DNA of 64,000 nt from Anthoceros angustus (Eukaryota; Streptophyta; Anthocerotopsida; Anthocerotales; Anthocerotaceae): NCBI GenBank assembly GCA_010909165.1, contig VJWM01000209.1, forward strand, positions 1-64,000. The letters are read 5' to 3'. A program made the translations under genes and the position numbers. Of the stretch, positions 12,594 to 24,862 are shown in pieces. Each line of letters begins with the position of its first letter. Positions within the stretch are counted from its first letter, which is position 1. The notes below the pieces were generated by a model. The model did not search any database and was not told where the DNA came from. It saw nothing but the letters and a program-made list of their open reading frames with translations.

Positions 12594-13440
12594 TCATCTT
12601 GAGATCCTCATCATCGATGGGTCTTCTTGTGCCTCTGCAATCGTAATCTCATTGGCGGCTTGAATCGGAGGCGTCAACTGTTCTTCCACAAAGCGCTTAC
12701 GTGCATCGAGTGAAAGCAGGATGTATGCCATCTGTCCGGCATCCATGTCATTGTAAGCTTCATGTTGGATAATTGAAAAGCGGTAACTTCGAAGTGTAGA
12801 GGAGTGAGATGTGTGAGTGCGAGCGCGAGTCTCCCGAGAAGCTTGAGCTTCTCTCCTCTCGAGTCCAAGCACGTTGATCAACATGAGGGGTCCTCAATTT
12901 GTTGGTCGAATGTAAGCGCGAGGCCATCCTACCACATGATGCCAGCATGGTGGAAAACTCGAAACCACTCTTTGAGAAAAATCAAGCGGCGGTATGTGTC
13001 TCCCGTCAACTCTGCGGCAACCTCATCCCATCAAACCATTGATGCATTTGGAAGTGATGCTGCAACTTCCTCCATGCACCCTCACATAACTTGTCGGTCC
13101 GGGGTAGCGCTTGTGACCCCGCTGGAGCTCAAACAAATCCGGTGTTCCGGGATAATGCTCCACCGGTTTCATGATGCTCCTCAACATCTGATGAAGATAT
13201 GAAGCTCATCATAACTTCGGTGGAATACCCGTTAGATCATCTTGGCGGAGTAGAAGATGCTCCACTTGCATCTTCATCATCCACAAATTGGGGTCCCATC
13301 CATCACGAAACTTGCTTGAATTGGCCTCATAGCACACCACAGAGGCACATTCTCCACTCCACGTCGCGAGACCTCCTCCATGGCTGTGATGAAAAGCCCT
13401 AGGTGCAACCACATCAGCACTGCGGAAAGCCGACAATCAT
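12594..13440 (-). pseudogene. Unrecognised coding-like region downstream of gypsy integrase
   Basis: Minus frames at 13,209-13,436 and 12,594-12,884 read as ordinary soluble protein (one phrase is GWDPNLWMMKMQVEHLLL; another is MAYILLSLDARKRFVEEQLTPP). They are collinear with the retroelement strand but separated by stops. This may be the C-terminal extension of the polyprotein or a captured host fragment. I do not recognise a family. Confidence 0.35.
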
Positions 13441-14310
13441 GGTGTACACGGGCTGAGAGCGCTCAGTTGCCTTGGGAGGTGGGCGGTGTGCTCCAGCCTT
13501 TCTGCGGCGATCTTGGTGTTCTCCTGCTCGGCCGTGTCCGCTCCACTTGAGACCGTTCTCGACTCTTCTGGCTTTCCATGTTCGGATGCTTGCGTGATCG
13601 TCCCCTCTTGCGCTTGAGTGGCGGTGGCGCTTCCTCTCGACGCTTCACCCAGCGGATAGGGCAAGACTTTTCGCCTTCTCCTATGCACGTGTAAACGGGC
13701 GACCATGGCTCCTCCGGCTCCAAGCGTGAAACCACCTTTAGAAATACATGAGGAATTCTCAACGCAGCTTGGTTAGCTTGTGCATGCAAGGCTCGATATC
13801 CTTCCTCGTAGCTACCTGCCCCAATTTAGCTCCTTGTTTCGGAATTAGACCCTTGTCGGGCAGATCCTCTGTGCCTCATAATTCCTCTTTCACAATTCCT
13901 TGCACATGCGAGGCTTCTCAACAACTCTGTCGCCCCTTAGCATGCGGCATCCCATTTTAATTTGGCCCCAAGCATCTTGTGTCCTTCTTCATGCTGTCAC
14001 ATCAGCTTTTTTGACTTCCAACGTGTGTGAATTTAAGACAACATCGGTACCACCTTACATAAGAGCCACGTTCACACTTAGCACATTGATTGCTCACATA
14101 GCCATTCTCCTTGGAACCTTTGTCGGTCTTGGTTTGAGGCAAAGCGAGATGGTAACCACGGTTACACACATAGCAACATGAATTCTTAAATCGGTTGTGT
14201 GCCCACACTCCTCCGAACCGTCTGGTGGCGTCCAGTGCGAGGCCGCGATTCGTGTATCCGGATCGGGCAAATGGCATGGAGCCAAATGCTTCATGTGTTC
14301 CTTGCACCTT
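13437..14310 (-). pseudogene. PHD-like zinc finger and basic AT-hook-like tail, 3' of gypsy integrase
   Basis: In the minus orientation the two open frames at 14,002-14,307 and 14,094-14,190 together spell a broken PHD finger. The readable parts are CCYVCNRGYHLA, then in the next frame CLKPRPTKVP, then QCAKCE. In PHD fingers the CNRGYHxxCLxPPLxxVP core is characteristic and commonly reads histone H3 tails. Downstream (13,463-13,789) is a basic segment with KRKRGRSRKHP, resembling an AT-hook. At least one frameshift splits the finger. Its place directly after integrase suggests a chromatin-reading extension of pol, analogous in position to chromodomains of chromoviruses. That analogy is my inference. 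Confidence 0.55.
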
Positions 14311-14364
14311 ACGCCATCTCTTCCTTCAAGTTCAACCACACCTTGCTCACCAACTGGACAACTC

Positions 14365-15345
14365 TCAAATAAGCCTCCACTGTCGACATCTAACGTGCTT
14401 GCGGGCTGTCTGCAAGTACACATAATCTCGGATGCAAACTTGCGGGCTTTGGGCTTCCACGAGCCCCAGCGTATAAGCATACCTCGGTGGTCCGATCTTT
14501 GGGCCACCAAATTGTCCATAGCCATGGGAAGAATTCTTTGAAATACACTCGGCTTGAACATGCAACACATTTGCATCTTTGCTCCGATCAGGATGGAGTA
14601 AGTGTCCTTCACCACATTCGGCAACAACTGCGTTGCGAATAACAAAAAGTATGGTGAAACTTCCAAGAGCTGCTTGCACCGACACCCCCAACACGATGTA
14701 AGGAGCAATTCATCCCAACACTTGGGCTCCACGGATGTCTGATTTCCTTAGTGCATCCTTGAAGGTGCACTAGCCTTTTACGGGCCATCGGCTGTGGATG
14801 ATCCTCGATGTCCTCACATGATCAATGAGACTCACCTGTCTAGCAAGGTGCATTCACCTCGAAACTCGTTACCACAGTGCAGAGCACCTCCGCGACTCCC
14901 AAATCGGTGAGCACACCTGCGAGAAAAGCTCTGCTGGTGTAATGCGAGGTTCTCTGTAAGAACGCTACTTCAACCCACTTAGAGAAATGCTCAATCATGA
15001 CCATGCAATGTCGGTTACCTTGCTTTGTGAGAGGAAGCTCGCATAAGGTCAACCGACCATCTAAAGAATAGCCCCACGATTGGAGTGCAACACCACATCA
15101 CAGGTGTTAAATCTAGCTTTGATGCATCACATGCGACACTTAGCCACCACCTTCTCGACATCATACATCACGACCATCGTACTCTTCAACATGTGGTGTG
15201 TCCTCTTCACACCAAAGTGGCCAAGGGTTTCGTGCACCTTGGTCACTATGCCCACTCTTTCCTCGGGACTTGGTACTTTCCTTACGAGTTCTCCTTGATG
15301 TGACTCACCATCTTCCCATGAGTATCGGCCCGCGAGTTTAGCCAA
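14365..15345 (-). pseudogene. Ty3/gypsy integrase (zinc-binding domain, core, C-terminal part)
   Basis: The minus frame 15,127-15,345 holds the HHCC zinc-binding domain: HETLGHFGVKRTHHML followed by VAKCRMC. The frame at 14,840-15,052 is the start of the catalytic core (ELPLTKQGNRHCMVMIEHFSKWVEV, abbreviated here, then FLAGVLTDLGVAEVLCT). The DNG part expected next is scrambled by a frameshift. The 14,365-14,732 frames contain KCWDELL and VSPYFLLF, typical of the end of gypsy integrases. Several breaks make it non-functional as written. Confidence 0.8.
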
Positions 15346-15559
15346 GCTGCTTGATCATTCCGCATGCCTTCCTTGACAAGCCTGGCTTGAGGATGTCTCC
15401 AAACATCCAGCGGACTCTGTCGGCACATGTCCTTCTTCATGATCATCTATCCGCCATGAGTGCCATGAAGCTGGGTGCACCATCTATGTGCCCCTCATCT
15501 GTCGAGCTCTGTGACATCCTTGTCACTTTCCAGTGAGTTTCTTAGCCCATCGCATTGTG

Positions 15560-16710
15560 ATGTACCTTGCCCGCCTGCACGATCTCCATATCGTACTCGA
15601 GCGCGCCCACACAGCTACCACTCAACTTCATGTTGGTCATCACCAATGAAGTGGGCGTGATCTGTGACCATTAACGCCTTCCATACAGATAGACCACGAA
15701 ATGCAGGCGCCCATCTGCAAGACACTCTCCCTCATATGAGGTAGTTCACTTGATGAGTTGTTAGATCGGCTTGCATAAGCTATCACTCGCTCAACACCAT
15801 CGCACCATGTTGTGACAACACGCTCCAATTCCATGATGCTCCGATGCGTGTCTGAGTGAAAGGGTGATCAAAATTCGGCTGGCGGCCATAGGCTTCTACT
15901 TGGCGGTCCAAGATCTTGCCAAGCCAACTCCGGTCTTGGTCCCATTTCCACACAATGTCTTTCTTCAAGTTCATACGAGGTTTACACGTGGGCGAGGTCC
16001 TTCATAAACCTCTGTAATAGTTCACCAAACCGGAAGGCTCTAAGAGCGGCTACATCCTTTGGTCTAGGCATTTGCATCACGGCTGCACCTTAGCCGGTGA
16101 GGCATGATGCCTCCTGGTACTATCTCATGCCCCGGATACTCGATCTGGAAAGCAAACTTGCATTTCTTAGGATGAGCTTTCAAACTGAGCTTGACCGACC
16201 TGTGCAATATCTCTAGATGCTCCATATGTTCTTGATTGTCTCACGAAGACCGGGATATCATCTATGTAACAACGCACAAATGGCCCTGCGACTCGATCCG
16301 CAATTCTTTGGAAATATATAGAAGCATTTTCATTAAGCGGCATTGTCTCCCACTCCCAAAGCTGGTCCTTCCCCAGGAAGTCTTGCACTTGTCCCGCTCT
16401 TCAATCACAATTTGGTTGAAGCTGGCGGAAGTCAAGGCGGTAAAGAACTTTGCCTTACCTATGGCATCGAAAATCTAAATGGAGTAGGCATGGGGTGCAG
16501 TTCCATAGGAGTCACCTCGTTTAGAGGTCGGTGATCCACACATCCTCCTGTCCTTCCATTCACCGTTCTCATCCTTCTTGGCGGTAGGCGGTCGCGGCAT
16601 ATTGAGAGCTTGATTTTCTTATCAACCCCGCTTGAACAACTCTTGGCGTTTGTCAACAATCTCCCATTCTGTGAGCGAGGCGGTGCCTCCTTGAAAAGGC
16701 TCTTCATGAG
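15560..16710 (-). pseudogene. Ty3/gypsy reverse transcriptase and RNase H
   Basis: At 16,459-16,707 the minus strand encodes CVDHRPLNEVTPMELHPMP, the gypsy RT block usually written C-V-D-Y-R-x-L-N. At 16,167-16,388 it encodes MPLNENASIYFQRIADRV, then RCYIDDIPVF with the catalytic Y-I-D-D box. RNase H follows at 15,640-15,834 (GVERVIAYASRS... ELPHMRESVLQM), ending in a PLHW-like phrase. Frameshifts separate the blocks, so no continuous polyprotein remains. Confidence 0.8.
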
Positions 16711-16762
16711 TCGTCACTACTTTGAACTTGATCTTCTCATACCGACTCCTTCCAGATGCAAA

Positions 16763-19215
16763 AGCACCCTTGTTTTTCTCAAGCATGTTGATGATTTTTG
16801 CTTATCTTCCGGGCTCACATCTTACGCAATGTGCCATACATGAACCTCTTCGTCACACTCTTGGTACGATTCGGTATCCACAGCCATCTTGAATCTCTCC
16901 AGACTCATCTTCCTGCCTTAGGAACCTCTTTATCCTGCGAGTTGGAGGAAGGCTTTCGCTTCCTTCGCAAGTTGGAACGCAAGCTGCTTACCACCACCTC
17001 GGTGTCTGGTCAAATGCCTCCAAGCATCCGCATCTTGCAGTTACGTGATGCCCATGGTGCAGTGTCCTTCTTGGCAAAGCCCATCGCTTGCTCGCGTTCC
17101 TCAACATTGAGCTCTCAAGCTCATTCCCTTCAAATCCGAATCACACCATCTCCTCCGTGAAGGCATAAGATTGCGGTGTGCTCACGAGTTGGCCATGCCC
17201 TTGGCTTCCCCTACTCGATTCACGGTAAAATGGCAACTTGTCCATCCTCTTCACTGTGAGCACCTTCCCAACTCTAGGATGTCATCCACAACCTTCCTTG
17301 GAGTCAAATTCTGTCTTGTCGAGCACCTCCGGTCCGACATTTGTCCGATGCTGACTGTGTGCATATGAGCCACACCGCACGCGTCCATGATCAACTCATT
17401 GCGAACCACGCCCGAATCTCTTCATACGGGGCCCTAACGGTGGGCGTTTGTCCATGGTCGCACACATTCTCGAATGTACCAACATCGTGGATTCGCAATC
17501 TGGACTTCTCGCGTGATTTGCGAGCTCGCCAACGAAACGCCTTCACCTTTGCCTCACTGCGAAAATGTCTTGCATTCCCATCCCGCGATCGGCATATCCA
17601 CGGCTTGACAAGGCTTCTAGCCGCTTCCCAACCAGTTCACGTCGTGCGGCAGCCTCGGACCTCGAGCGCTTCTCGCTCGAGTGTTGGATCGCTTGCGAAC
17701 ACGAGATTCGACCCTAGCGGCGCTCGAATCTTCTCATCCTTTTCCACGCAGTATATTGCCGTATCTTGACGCCACACGCACACGCTTCGGGCCGCTGATT
17801 CTGGCGAGCTCCAACAAATGGATGCCTTGACCCACCTTCCATCGTACTAGAGCATCGTCGATCGTCGATCTCCGACTTGGCGGGCCTCATACAGGATCGA
17901 CCTCTCGGGACATGTATGTGAGATTCCACGGTCGATCCTCCTTCCTTCATTGGTTTTCTCGAACCCTCGCTTGATCCAAATATTACGGCGCACAACCTTA
18001 AGCACCCTTGTTTTTCTCAAGCATGTTGATGATTTTCCGCTTATCTTCCGGGCTCACATCTTACGCAATGTGCCATACATGAACCTCTTCGTCACACTCT
18101 TGGTGACAGTGATCCACAGGCCATCAATCTCTCCCAGACTCATCTTCCTCGCCTTAGGAACCTCTTTATCCTGCAGTAGTTGGAGGAAGGCTTTCGCTTC
18201 CTTCAGTTGGAGCCAAGCTGCTTACCAGCCACCTCGATCCAGGTCAAATGCTCCAAGCATCCGCACCTCTTGCTCGTGATGCCCATGGTCCGAGTGTCCT
18301 TCTTGGCAAAGCCCATCGCTTGCTCGCGTTCCTCAACATTGAGCTCCAAGCTCATTCCCTTCAAATCCGAATCACACCATCTCCTCCCAGTCGAAGGCAT
18401 AAGATTGCGGTGTGCTCACGAGTTGGCCATGCCCTTGGCTTCCCCTACTCGATTCACGGTAAAATGGCAACTTGTCCATCCTCTTCACTGTGAGCACCTT
18501 CCCAACTCTAGGATGTCATCCACAACCTTCCGGAGTTGTCAAATTCTGTCTTGTCGAGCACCTCCCACATTTGTCCGATCGCTAAGCTGTGTGCATATGA
18601 GCCACACCGCACGCGTCCATGATCAACTCATTGCGAACCACGCCCGAATCTCTTCATACAGGCCCTAACTGGACGTTTGTCCATGGTCGCACACATTCTC
18701 GAATGTACCAACATCGTGGATTCGCAATCTGGACTTCTCGCGTGATTTGCGAGCTCGCCGCCAATGAAACGCCTTCACCTTTGCCTCACTGCCGAAAATG
18801 TCTTGCATTCCCATCCCGATCGATATCCACCGGGCTTGACAAGGCTTCTAGCCGCCGCTTCCCAACCAGTTCACGTCAGGGCAGCTCGCTCGCTGACCTC
18901 GCTTCTCGCTCGAGTGTTGGATCGCTTGCGAACACGAGATTCGACCCTAGCGACCGAATCTTCTCATCCTTTTCCACGCAGTATATTGCCGTATCTTGAC
19001 GCCACACCGCAACACCGCCTGTGCCAGGGCGAGCGAGCTCCAACAAATGGATGCCTTGACCCACCTTCCATCGTACTAGAGCATCGTCGATCGTCGATCT
19101 CCGACTTGGCGGGCCTCATACTCGGATCGTGACATGTGTCCGTGAGATTCCACGTCGATCCTCCTTCCTGGTTTTCTCGAACCCTCGCTTGATCCAAATA
19201 TTCGGCACAACCTTA
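16763..19215 (-). repeat. Tandem duplication inside the gypsy element, period about 1,237 bp
   Basis: Sequence from 16,763-17,997 repeats at 18,001-19,215. The joint is at AGCACCCTTGTTTTTCTC (16,770 and 18,001). The copies are near-identical over long runs but separated by clusters of 1-6 nt changes. The interval lies where the end of gag, protease and start of RT should be. I could not read a retropepsin DTG motif in any minus frame. Confidence 0.8.
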
Positions 19216-19379
19216 AGCACACCCTTACGCTCTCTTGGCTTGGCATCTCCGGAGAGGATAACTCCTGCGTTCCTCCCACATCTCATGTCGATGCTCACTC
19301 GAGCCATGGCAATCATGGCGCCTGTCATCCTCGTCCCTCTTGCCACCACTCCTATTCATCCTTAGAGGAATTCGCAACA

Positions 19380-22300
19380 TCGTGAAATCTCCTCTCCACC
19401 GTAATGGTCAGAGAAAGCTTGATGCAAGGGATCAACCCCATGGCGGGGCGGTGAGTTCCGTCCGACCCAAGACATCATATGTCTTTGCACCGTGACCAAA
19501 CATCTCACTTCAACGATCTGGCATCCTTCGTGCGAGCTTCAATTCAATCTTCACGGGCCTCCTCGTCATTCCCGGTACATTCCTTGGTACTGCAGGTGGT
19601 GATGTTCACGTCGCTCGAGCGAGCTTGTGTCCGTCTGACTTTAGTGCCTCCGTGCTCCAGCGATTGGATCCGCTCCGTGTCTACAAAGCGTTCTTTGGAG
19701 CATAGCCATCAAAGGTCACGTCCGTCCGTGTTATCAATCATGGCAACACCTCCTTCACCTCGCTCCTCGGCATCGGATGCTCGCCACACAAGCGGCCATA
19801 CTAGGAAGAGATCCTGCGGATTCAAGCTCCTTCTCGGCCATTCTCGCATGATGTTTTTGAAGTTGTTGCCCTTCACTCCCGGATCCACAAGACTTCTGCG
19901 AGGCACCTCCATGGCCTTGTCCAGCGCCTCAACGTCTCGACGATCTTGACACCTTCGTCGTGGAGTTTTCCTCGACCGGAAACTCTCGGCATCTTGGTCG
20001 ATTCCGTTCGGCACTCCCTTCGCGATGACGCCTTCACCAAAGTCAACAACACCTTTTCTTTTCTTGCGCACCGCCATCATGCCAAACGCCTCATCATCGC
20101 CAGTCGAGAACAAAATCCTGCCTGCTCACGCGCCATGTTGGCCATCTCCTTCTTGAGCTCCTCCACTTGCCCGAGGAGAGCCTTACGACTTGGGCCCTTG
20201 CCCTTCTCCTTCTCGGTGATGCAAGCTTGGGCTTCACTGGATGAGCTTCCCAACACGCTGCCTCCATGTGACCCCATCGCCACAAGACTTACAGCTTCTT
20301 GCCCTTGCCGGACCACAGCTTGTAGTCGCATTGACGCCTTGTGCGCTCCACGGCATCGCCACACTTCACGTACTTGACTGCATTGTTAGTGGCCTCTCCT
20401 TGGCACATGTGGTCTTGCCATGTCCCGAGGATCGTGCTCCCGATTGGATCCGCTCCGTGTCTACAAGTCGTTCTTTGGAGCATAGCCATCAAAGGTCACG
20501 TCCGTCCGTGTTATCAATCATGGCAACACCTCCTTCACCTCGCTCCTCGGCATCGGATGCCACACAAGCGGCCATACTAGGAAGAGATCCTGCGGATTCA
20601 AGCTCCTTTCTCAGCCATTCTCGCATGATGTTTTTGAAGTTGTTGCCCTTCACTCCCGGATCCACAAGACTTCTGCGAGGCACCTCCATGGCCTTGTCCG
20701 AACGCCTCAACGTCTCGACGATCTTGACACCTCGTATCGTGGAGTTTTCCTCGACCGGAAACTCTCGGCATCTTGGTCGATTCCGTTCCGGCACTCCCAG
20801 CGATGGCGCCTTCACCAAAGTCAACAACGACCTTTTCTTTTCTTGCGCACCGCCATCATGCCAAACGCCTCATCATCGCCAGTCGAGAACAAAATCCTGC
20901 GCCTACGCTGGCCATGTTGGCCATCTCCTTCTTGAGCTCCTCCACTTGCCCGAGGAGAGCCTTACGACTTGGGCCCTTGCCCTTCTCCTTCTCGGTGATG
21001 CAAGCTTGGGCTTCACTGGATGAGCTTCCCAACACGCTGCCTCCATGTGACCCCATCCGCCACAAGACTTACAGCTTCTTGCCCGCCGGACCACGGCTTG
21101 TAGTCGCATTCACGCCTTATGCGCTCCACGGCATCGCCACACTTCACGTACTTGACTGCATTGTTAGGCGGCCTCTCCTTGCACATGTGGCTTGCCATGT
21201 CACGAGGGATGCTTGCTCCGTCTTGGTACCTTGGAACAAACACAGAATTCCGTGTCCTCCGGACCCGTCTGCGAAGGGCCCTTCACGACTCGTGATCCTC
21301 CAAGTAAGCAGCTTCGCATCTCCTTTGAGCACCTTCTCGGCAATTTGATAGGCGTCTATCAAGCGATATCTCTCTCCCATCGCTCCATGCGTGAAATCTC
21401 CTCTCCACCGTAATGGTCTCTTGAGCGTGCAAGGGATCAACCCCATGGCGGTGAGTTCCGTCACCCGACAAGACATCATATGTCTTTGCACCGTGACCAA
21501 ACATCTCACTTCAACGATCTGGCATCCTTCGTGCGAGCTTCAATTCAATCTTCACGGGCCTCCTCGTCATTCCCGATGTTCCTTGGTACTGCAGAGGTGG
21601 TGATGTTCACGTCGCTCGGAGCGAGCTTGTGTCCGTCTGACTTTAGTGCCTCCACCGTGCTCCCAGTGATCGGATCCGCTCCGTGTCTACAAATCGTTCG
21701 GAGCATAGCCATCAAAGTCACGTCACGTCCGTGTTATCAATCATGGCAACACCTCCTTCACCTCGCTCCTCGGCATCGGATGCTCGCCACACAAGCGGCC
21801 ATACTAGGAAGAGATCCTGATTCAAGCTCCTTTCTCAGCCATTCTCGCATGATGTTTTTGAAGTTGTTGCCCTTCACTCCCGGATCCACAAGACTTCTGC
21901 AGGCACCTCCATGGCCTTGTCCAGAACGCCTCAACGTCTCGACGATCTTGACACCTTCGTGGAGTTTTCCTCGACCGGAAACTCTCCGGCATCTTGGTCG
22001 ATTCCGTTCGGCACTCCCAGCTGGCGCCTTCACCAAAGTCAACAACTCCTTTTCTTTTCTTGCGCGCCATCATGCCAAACGCCTCATCTTCGCCAGTCGA
22101 GAACAAAATCCTCTGCTCACGCGCCATGTTGGCCATCTCCTTCTTGAGCTCCTCCACTTGCCCGAGGAGAGCCTTACGACTTGGGCCCTTGCCCTTCTCC
22201 TTCTCGGTGATGCAAGCTTGGGCTTGACTCTGGATGAGCTTCCCACGCTGCCTCCATGTGACCCCATCGCCACAAGACTTACAGCTTCCTTGCCCTTCGG

Positions 22301-22610
22301 GACCACGGCTTGTAGTCGCATTGACGCCTTGTGCGCTCCACGGCATCGCCACACTTCACGGTTGACTGCATTGTTAGTGGCCTCTCCTTGGCACATGTGG
22401 TCTTGCCATGTCATCGAGGCGTGCTTGCTCCGATCTTGGTACCTTGGAACAAACACAGAATTCCGTGTCCTCCGGACCCGTCTGCGAAGGGCCCTTCACG
22501 ACTCGTGATCCTCCAAGTAAGCCAGCTTCGCATCTCCTTTGAGCACCTTCTCGGCAATTTGATAGGCGTCTATCAACGATATCTCTCCCATCGCTCCATG
22601 CGGCGAGTCC
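19380..22610 (-). pseudogene. Gypsy gag with CCHC zinc knuckle, in about two and a half tandem copies
   Basis: The minus strand encodes CKSCGGWGHMEAACW (frame 20,903-21,109). This is a CX2CX4HX4C knuckle of retroviral nucleocapsid type that binds RNA. It is followed by a basic, Lys/Glu-rich coiled-coil-like stretch (KGPSRKALLGQVEELKKEMANMA). The same protein is met three times: 20,077-20,364, 20,856-21,109 and 21,822-22,352. Shared landmarks (CGATTGGATCCGCTCCGTGTC at 19,661, 20,442 and, with changes, 21,667; CTTTGCACCGTGACCAAAC at 19,483 and 21,483) show a duplication of about 1.2 kb, one copy partly deleted. Each copy has its own frameshifts. Confidence 0.75.
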
Positions 22611-22689
22611 ATCACCTTCCTTCTTTGTCGGCAATGCGCCATGAAGATCTCGGCCTCCTCATCGTCTTGACATCCGTGTCTTCCACGGA

Positions 22690-24175
22690 ACCTTCAATCG
22701 AGGTAAGATGCACGCAATGTCTCGTTAGGCTGAAAGAAAACCTCGACATTCTGGATCTTTTCAGTATAGGAAACATGGTGGTTAACTTGGCGAACATCAA
22801 GTCCACGGATGCTCGAGCTTGTCCTCGTCGATGGGGGTGCGGTCGAACCAGCCCTCTTGGCGCCTCGTGCGCTTCTCTTCTCTCGGCCACCTTGGGATCC
22901 CAGCCTTCTCATCTCTGTAATACATTAGAGCCTCACCGCAAGGTAGGATGACATCTTCATGAACGCCATCCTCCAGTGAACTCGTCCTTGTATTTCATCT
23001 TGTTTTCCGCCATTGCCCAACGAAACTTCTCCTCGAAATGCAAGAGACATGCTTCCATGTTTTCCTGTGAAGACATCGTTCTTACTTGGTGTGAACTCAA
23101 GCTCCATTCTTGCAGACTCTCCGCTCCAATCAGCTGTCTCCTTGTATGGGCGTTGTCTCTGTTCGGTGTCCTCTTGAATGGCGAGTAGTAGGCGTCGTGC
23201 ACTTCTCCGTGAAAGGCGCGGTGTCCTTTCGTCGATCCACCACGATCTCGGGAACACCATCAATGGTTACTTCTCCTATGCGACCCTTTGCGGATGTTGT
23301 CAAAGGCAAATTGTTCCACCGTTAGCCCAACTAGCGAAAAGTACATCCACGCCTCTATCCACAAGCGGCTCCACGTATGCGGGCTCTTCTCCGATTAACT
23401 AACTCAGCAATCGTGAGACTACCACACCTAAGCATGTATAATCAATGGCGAAATTCACATCCCGAAAAACATCGCCTATCTCTTAGTTGCCTTCGCAACA
23501 CTCAACCTTCTCGGATCGCGGTGTCTCACAGGTTGGATGGTGGGCGACTTCCGCCTCTTCCTCCAATCTCCGGTAGCGCCCCAGTCTCCTCGAAATGCAA
23601 GAGACATGCTTCCATGTTTTCTGTGAAGACATCGTTCTTACTTGGTGTGAACTCAAGCTCCATTCTTGCAGACTCTCCGCCCAATCGAACTGTCTCCGGA
23701 TCGGGCGCGTTGTCTCGTATTGTTCGGTGTCCTCTTGAATGGCGAGTAGTAGACGCCGTGCACTTCTCCGTGAAGACGCGCAGTGTCCTTTTCGTCACCC
23801 ACCACGATCTCGTGAACACCATCAATGGTTACTTCTCCTATGCACCACCGCATTTGGATGTTGTGGCAAATTGTTCCACCGTTAGCCCAACCAGCTAGCC
23901 AGAAAAGTACATCCACTGCCTCTATCCACAAACGGCTCCAGACGTATGCAGGCTCTTCTCCAGACAGTTCTGCTAACTCAGCAATCGTGAGACTACCACA
24001 CCTAAGCTGTATAATCAATGGCAGAATTCCTGTCCATTAGAAAAACATCAGCCTATCTCTTAGTGCTGCCTTCTGCAACACCCAACCTTCTCGGATCGCA
24101 GCTGTCTCCTGGGTTGGATGGTGGACGACTTTCGCCTCTTCCTCCAATCTCCAGCACGCCTCTCCTCCAAGATCA
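22690..24175 (-). pseudogene. N-terminal part of gypsy gag, duplicated (period about 560 bp)
   Basis: Minus frames 22,957-23,202 and 23,526-23,825 both contain NMEACLLHFEE followed by related sequence. The first continues through FRWAMAENKMKYKDEFTGGW. The segment 23,033-23,590 recurs at 23,592-24,170 with scattered 1-4 nt differences. Position upstream of the zinc knuckle on the same strand suggests a capsid region. I cannot name it from sequence motifs alone. Confidence 0.6.
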
Positions 24176-24197
24176 GTATCTTAGTCCCCAACAAGGA

Positions 24198-24330
24198 GGA
24201 TTGTTGATGTGGTGAAATCAAGATGGAAAATTCTCCCAACGTAATGCAACGAACCACAAGAACCTCTAGGAGACAAAGACACGAGGACAAGTATGGCTGT
24301 CTATTAGAACAAGACAAACATCAACAATCC
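24198..24330. repeat. 133-bp interval bounded by a perfect 13-bp inverted repeat
   Basis: GGATTGTTGATGT at 24,198-24,210 is the exact reverse complement of ACATCAACAATCC at 24,318-24,330. TGTTG...CAACA ends are typical of LTRs, and the interval lies where the gypsy 5' end should be. It could be a small solo-LTR or MITE-like insertion. A TATA-like CATATATAGG follows at about 24,353. Confidence 0.55.
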
Positions 24331-24654
24331 AAGAATCCATGGCTGGGTGCCTACATATATAGGCAAAACCCCCCAGGAGTTCTCGATGAAGTGTCCACCC
24401 GTATCGATGGTGGGCACTTTATAATCCTACTTTCCTTGGCCTTCGAAATAATAATATTTTATGTGTTTAACAGCCTATTCGTCCTTTTCCTTGATTTACG
24501 ATTTTTATGTATTTTCTAATATAAATCTGCTATCTATATATGCGTCATAGCATCGCGCCTTACATGCACAACCATGCATATAGATTGCATGCGCCATGAC
24601 ACATCACCTGCCACATGTCCACATACATCACATGTCATCCTTCATCTCCATACG

Positions 24655-24862
24655 CATGCATGCATACATGGCACACATGCATACATGGCACACATGCATA
24701 CATGGCATACATGTCATGTGCAGGCCATCCATGGGCCATGTACATGACATCATCAAGCACTTCAGTATCAGGGCTTATGCCCGAGATGCTCCAGTCAGTA
24801 TCTAGTTCATTTCAGGATTCAGGGCTTATGCCCAGGATGCTCTAGTCAGTATCCAGTCATAG
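24655..24862 (+). repeat. Two short tandem repeats
   Basis: GCATACATGGCACACAT (17 bp) is repeated three times at 24,659-24,712. A 61-bp unit with CAGGGCTTATGCCC and GTCAGTATC starts at 24,769 and 24,830. Both are simple local duplications without coding potential. Confidence 0.7.

Larger units (their letters stand above)
12590..24180 (-). mobile_element. Large degenerate Ty3/gypsy retrotransposon, minus strand
   Basis: Going down in coordinate, the domains come in the gypsy order: gag-like coding (24.1-19.4 kb) with a CCHC knuckle, a poorly readable interval where protease should lie (19.2-16.8 kb), RT (16.7-16.1), RNase H (15.9-15.6), integrase HHCC and core (15.35-14.5), then a PHD-like finger and basic tail (14.3-13.4). 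RT before RNase H before integrase is diagnostic of Ty3/gypsy rather than copia. The element is broken by many frameshifts and expanded by internal tandem duplications. I could not define both LTRs or the primer binding site. Confidence 0.8.

Noticed and set aside
24198-24330. CRISPR-like or tRNA structure from the 13-bp inverted repeat
   Set aside because: A single inverted repeat with 107 bp between arms; no repeat-spacer pattern and no tRNA cloverleaf.
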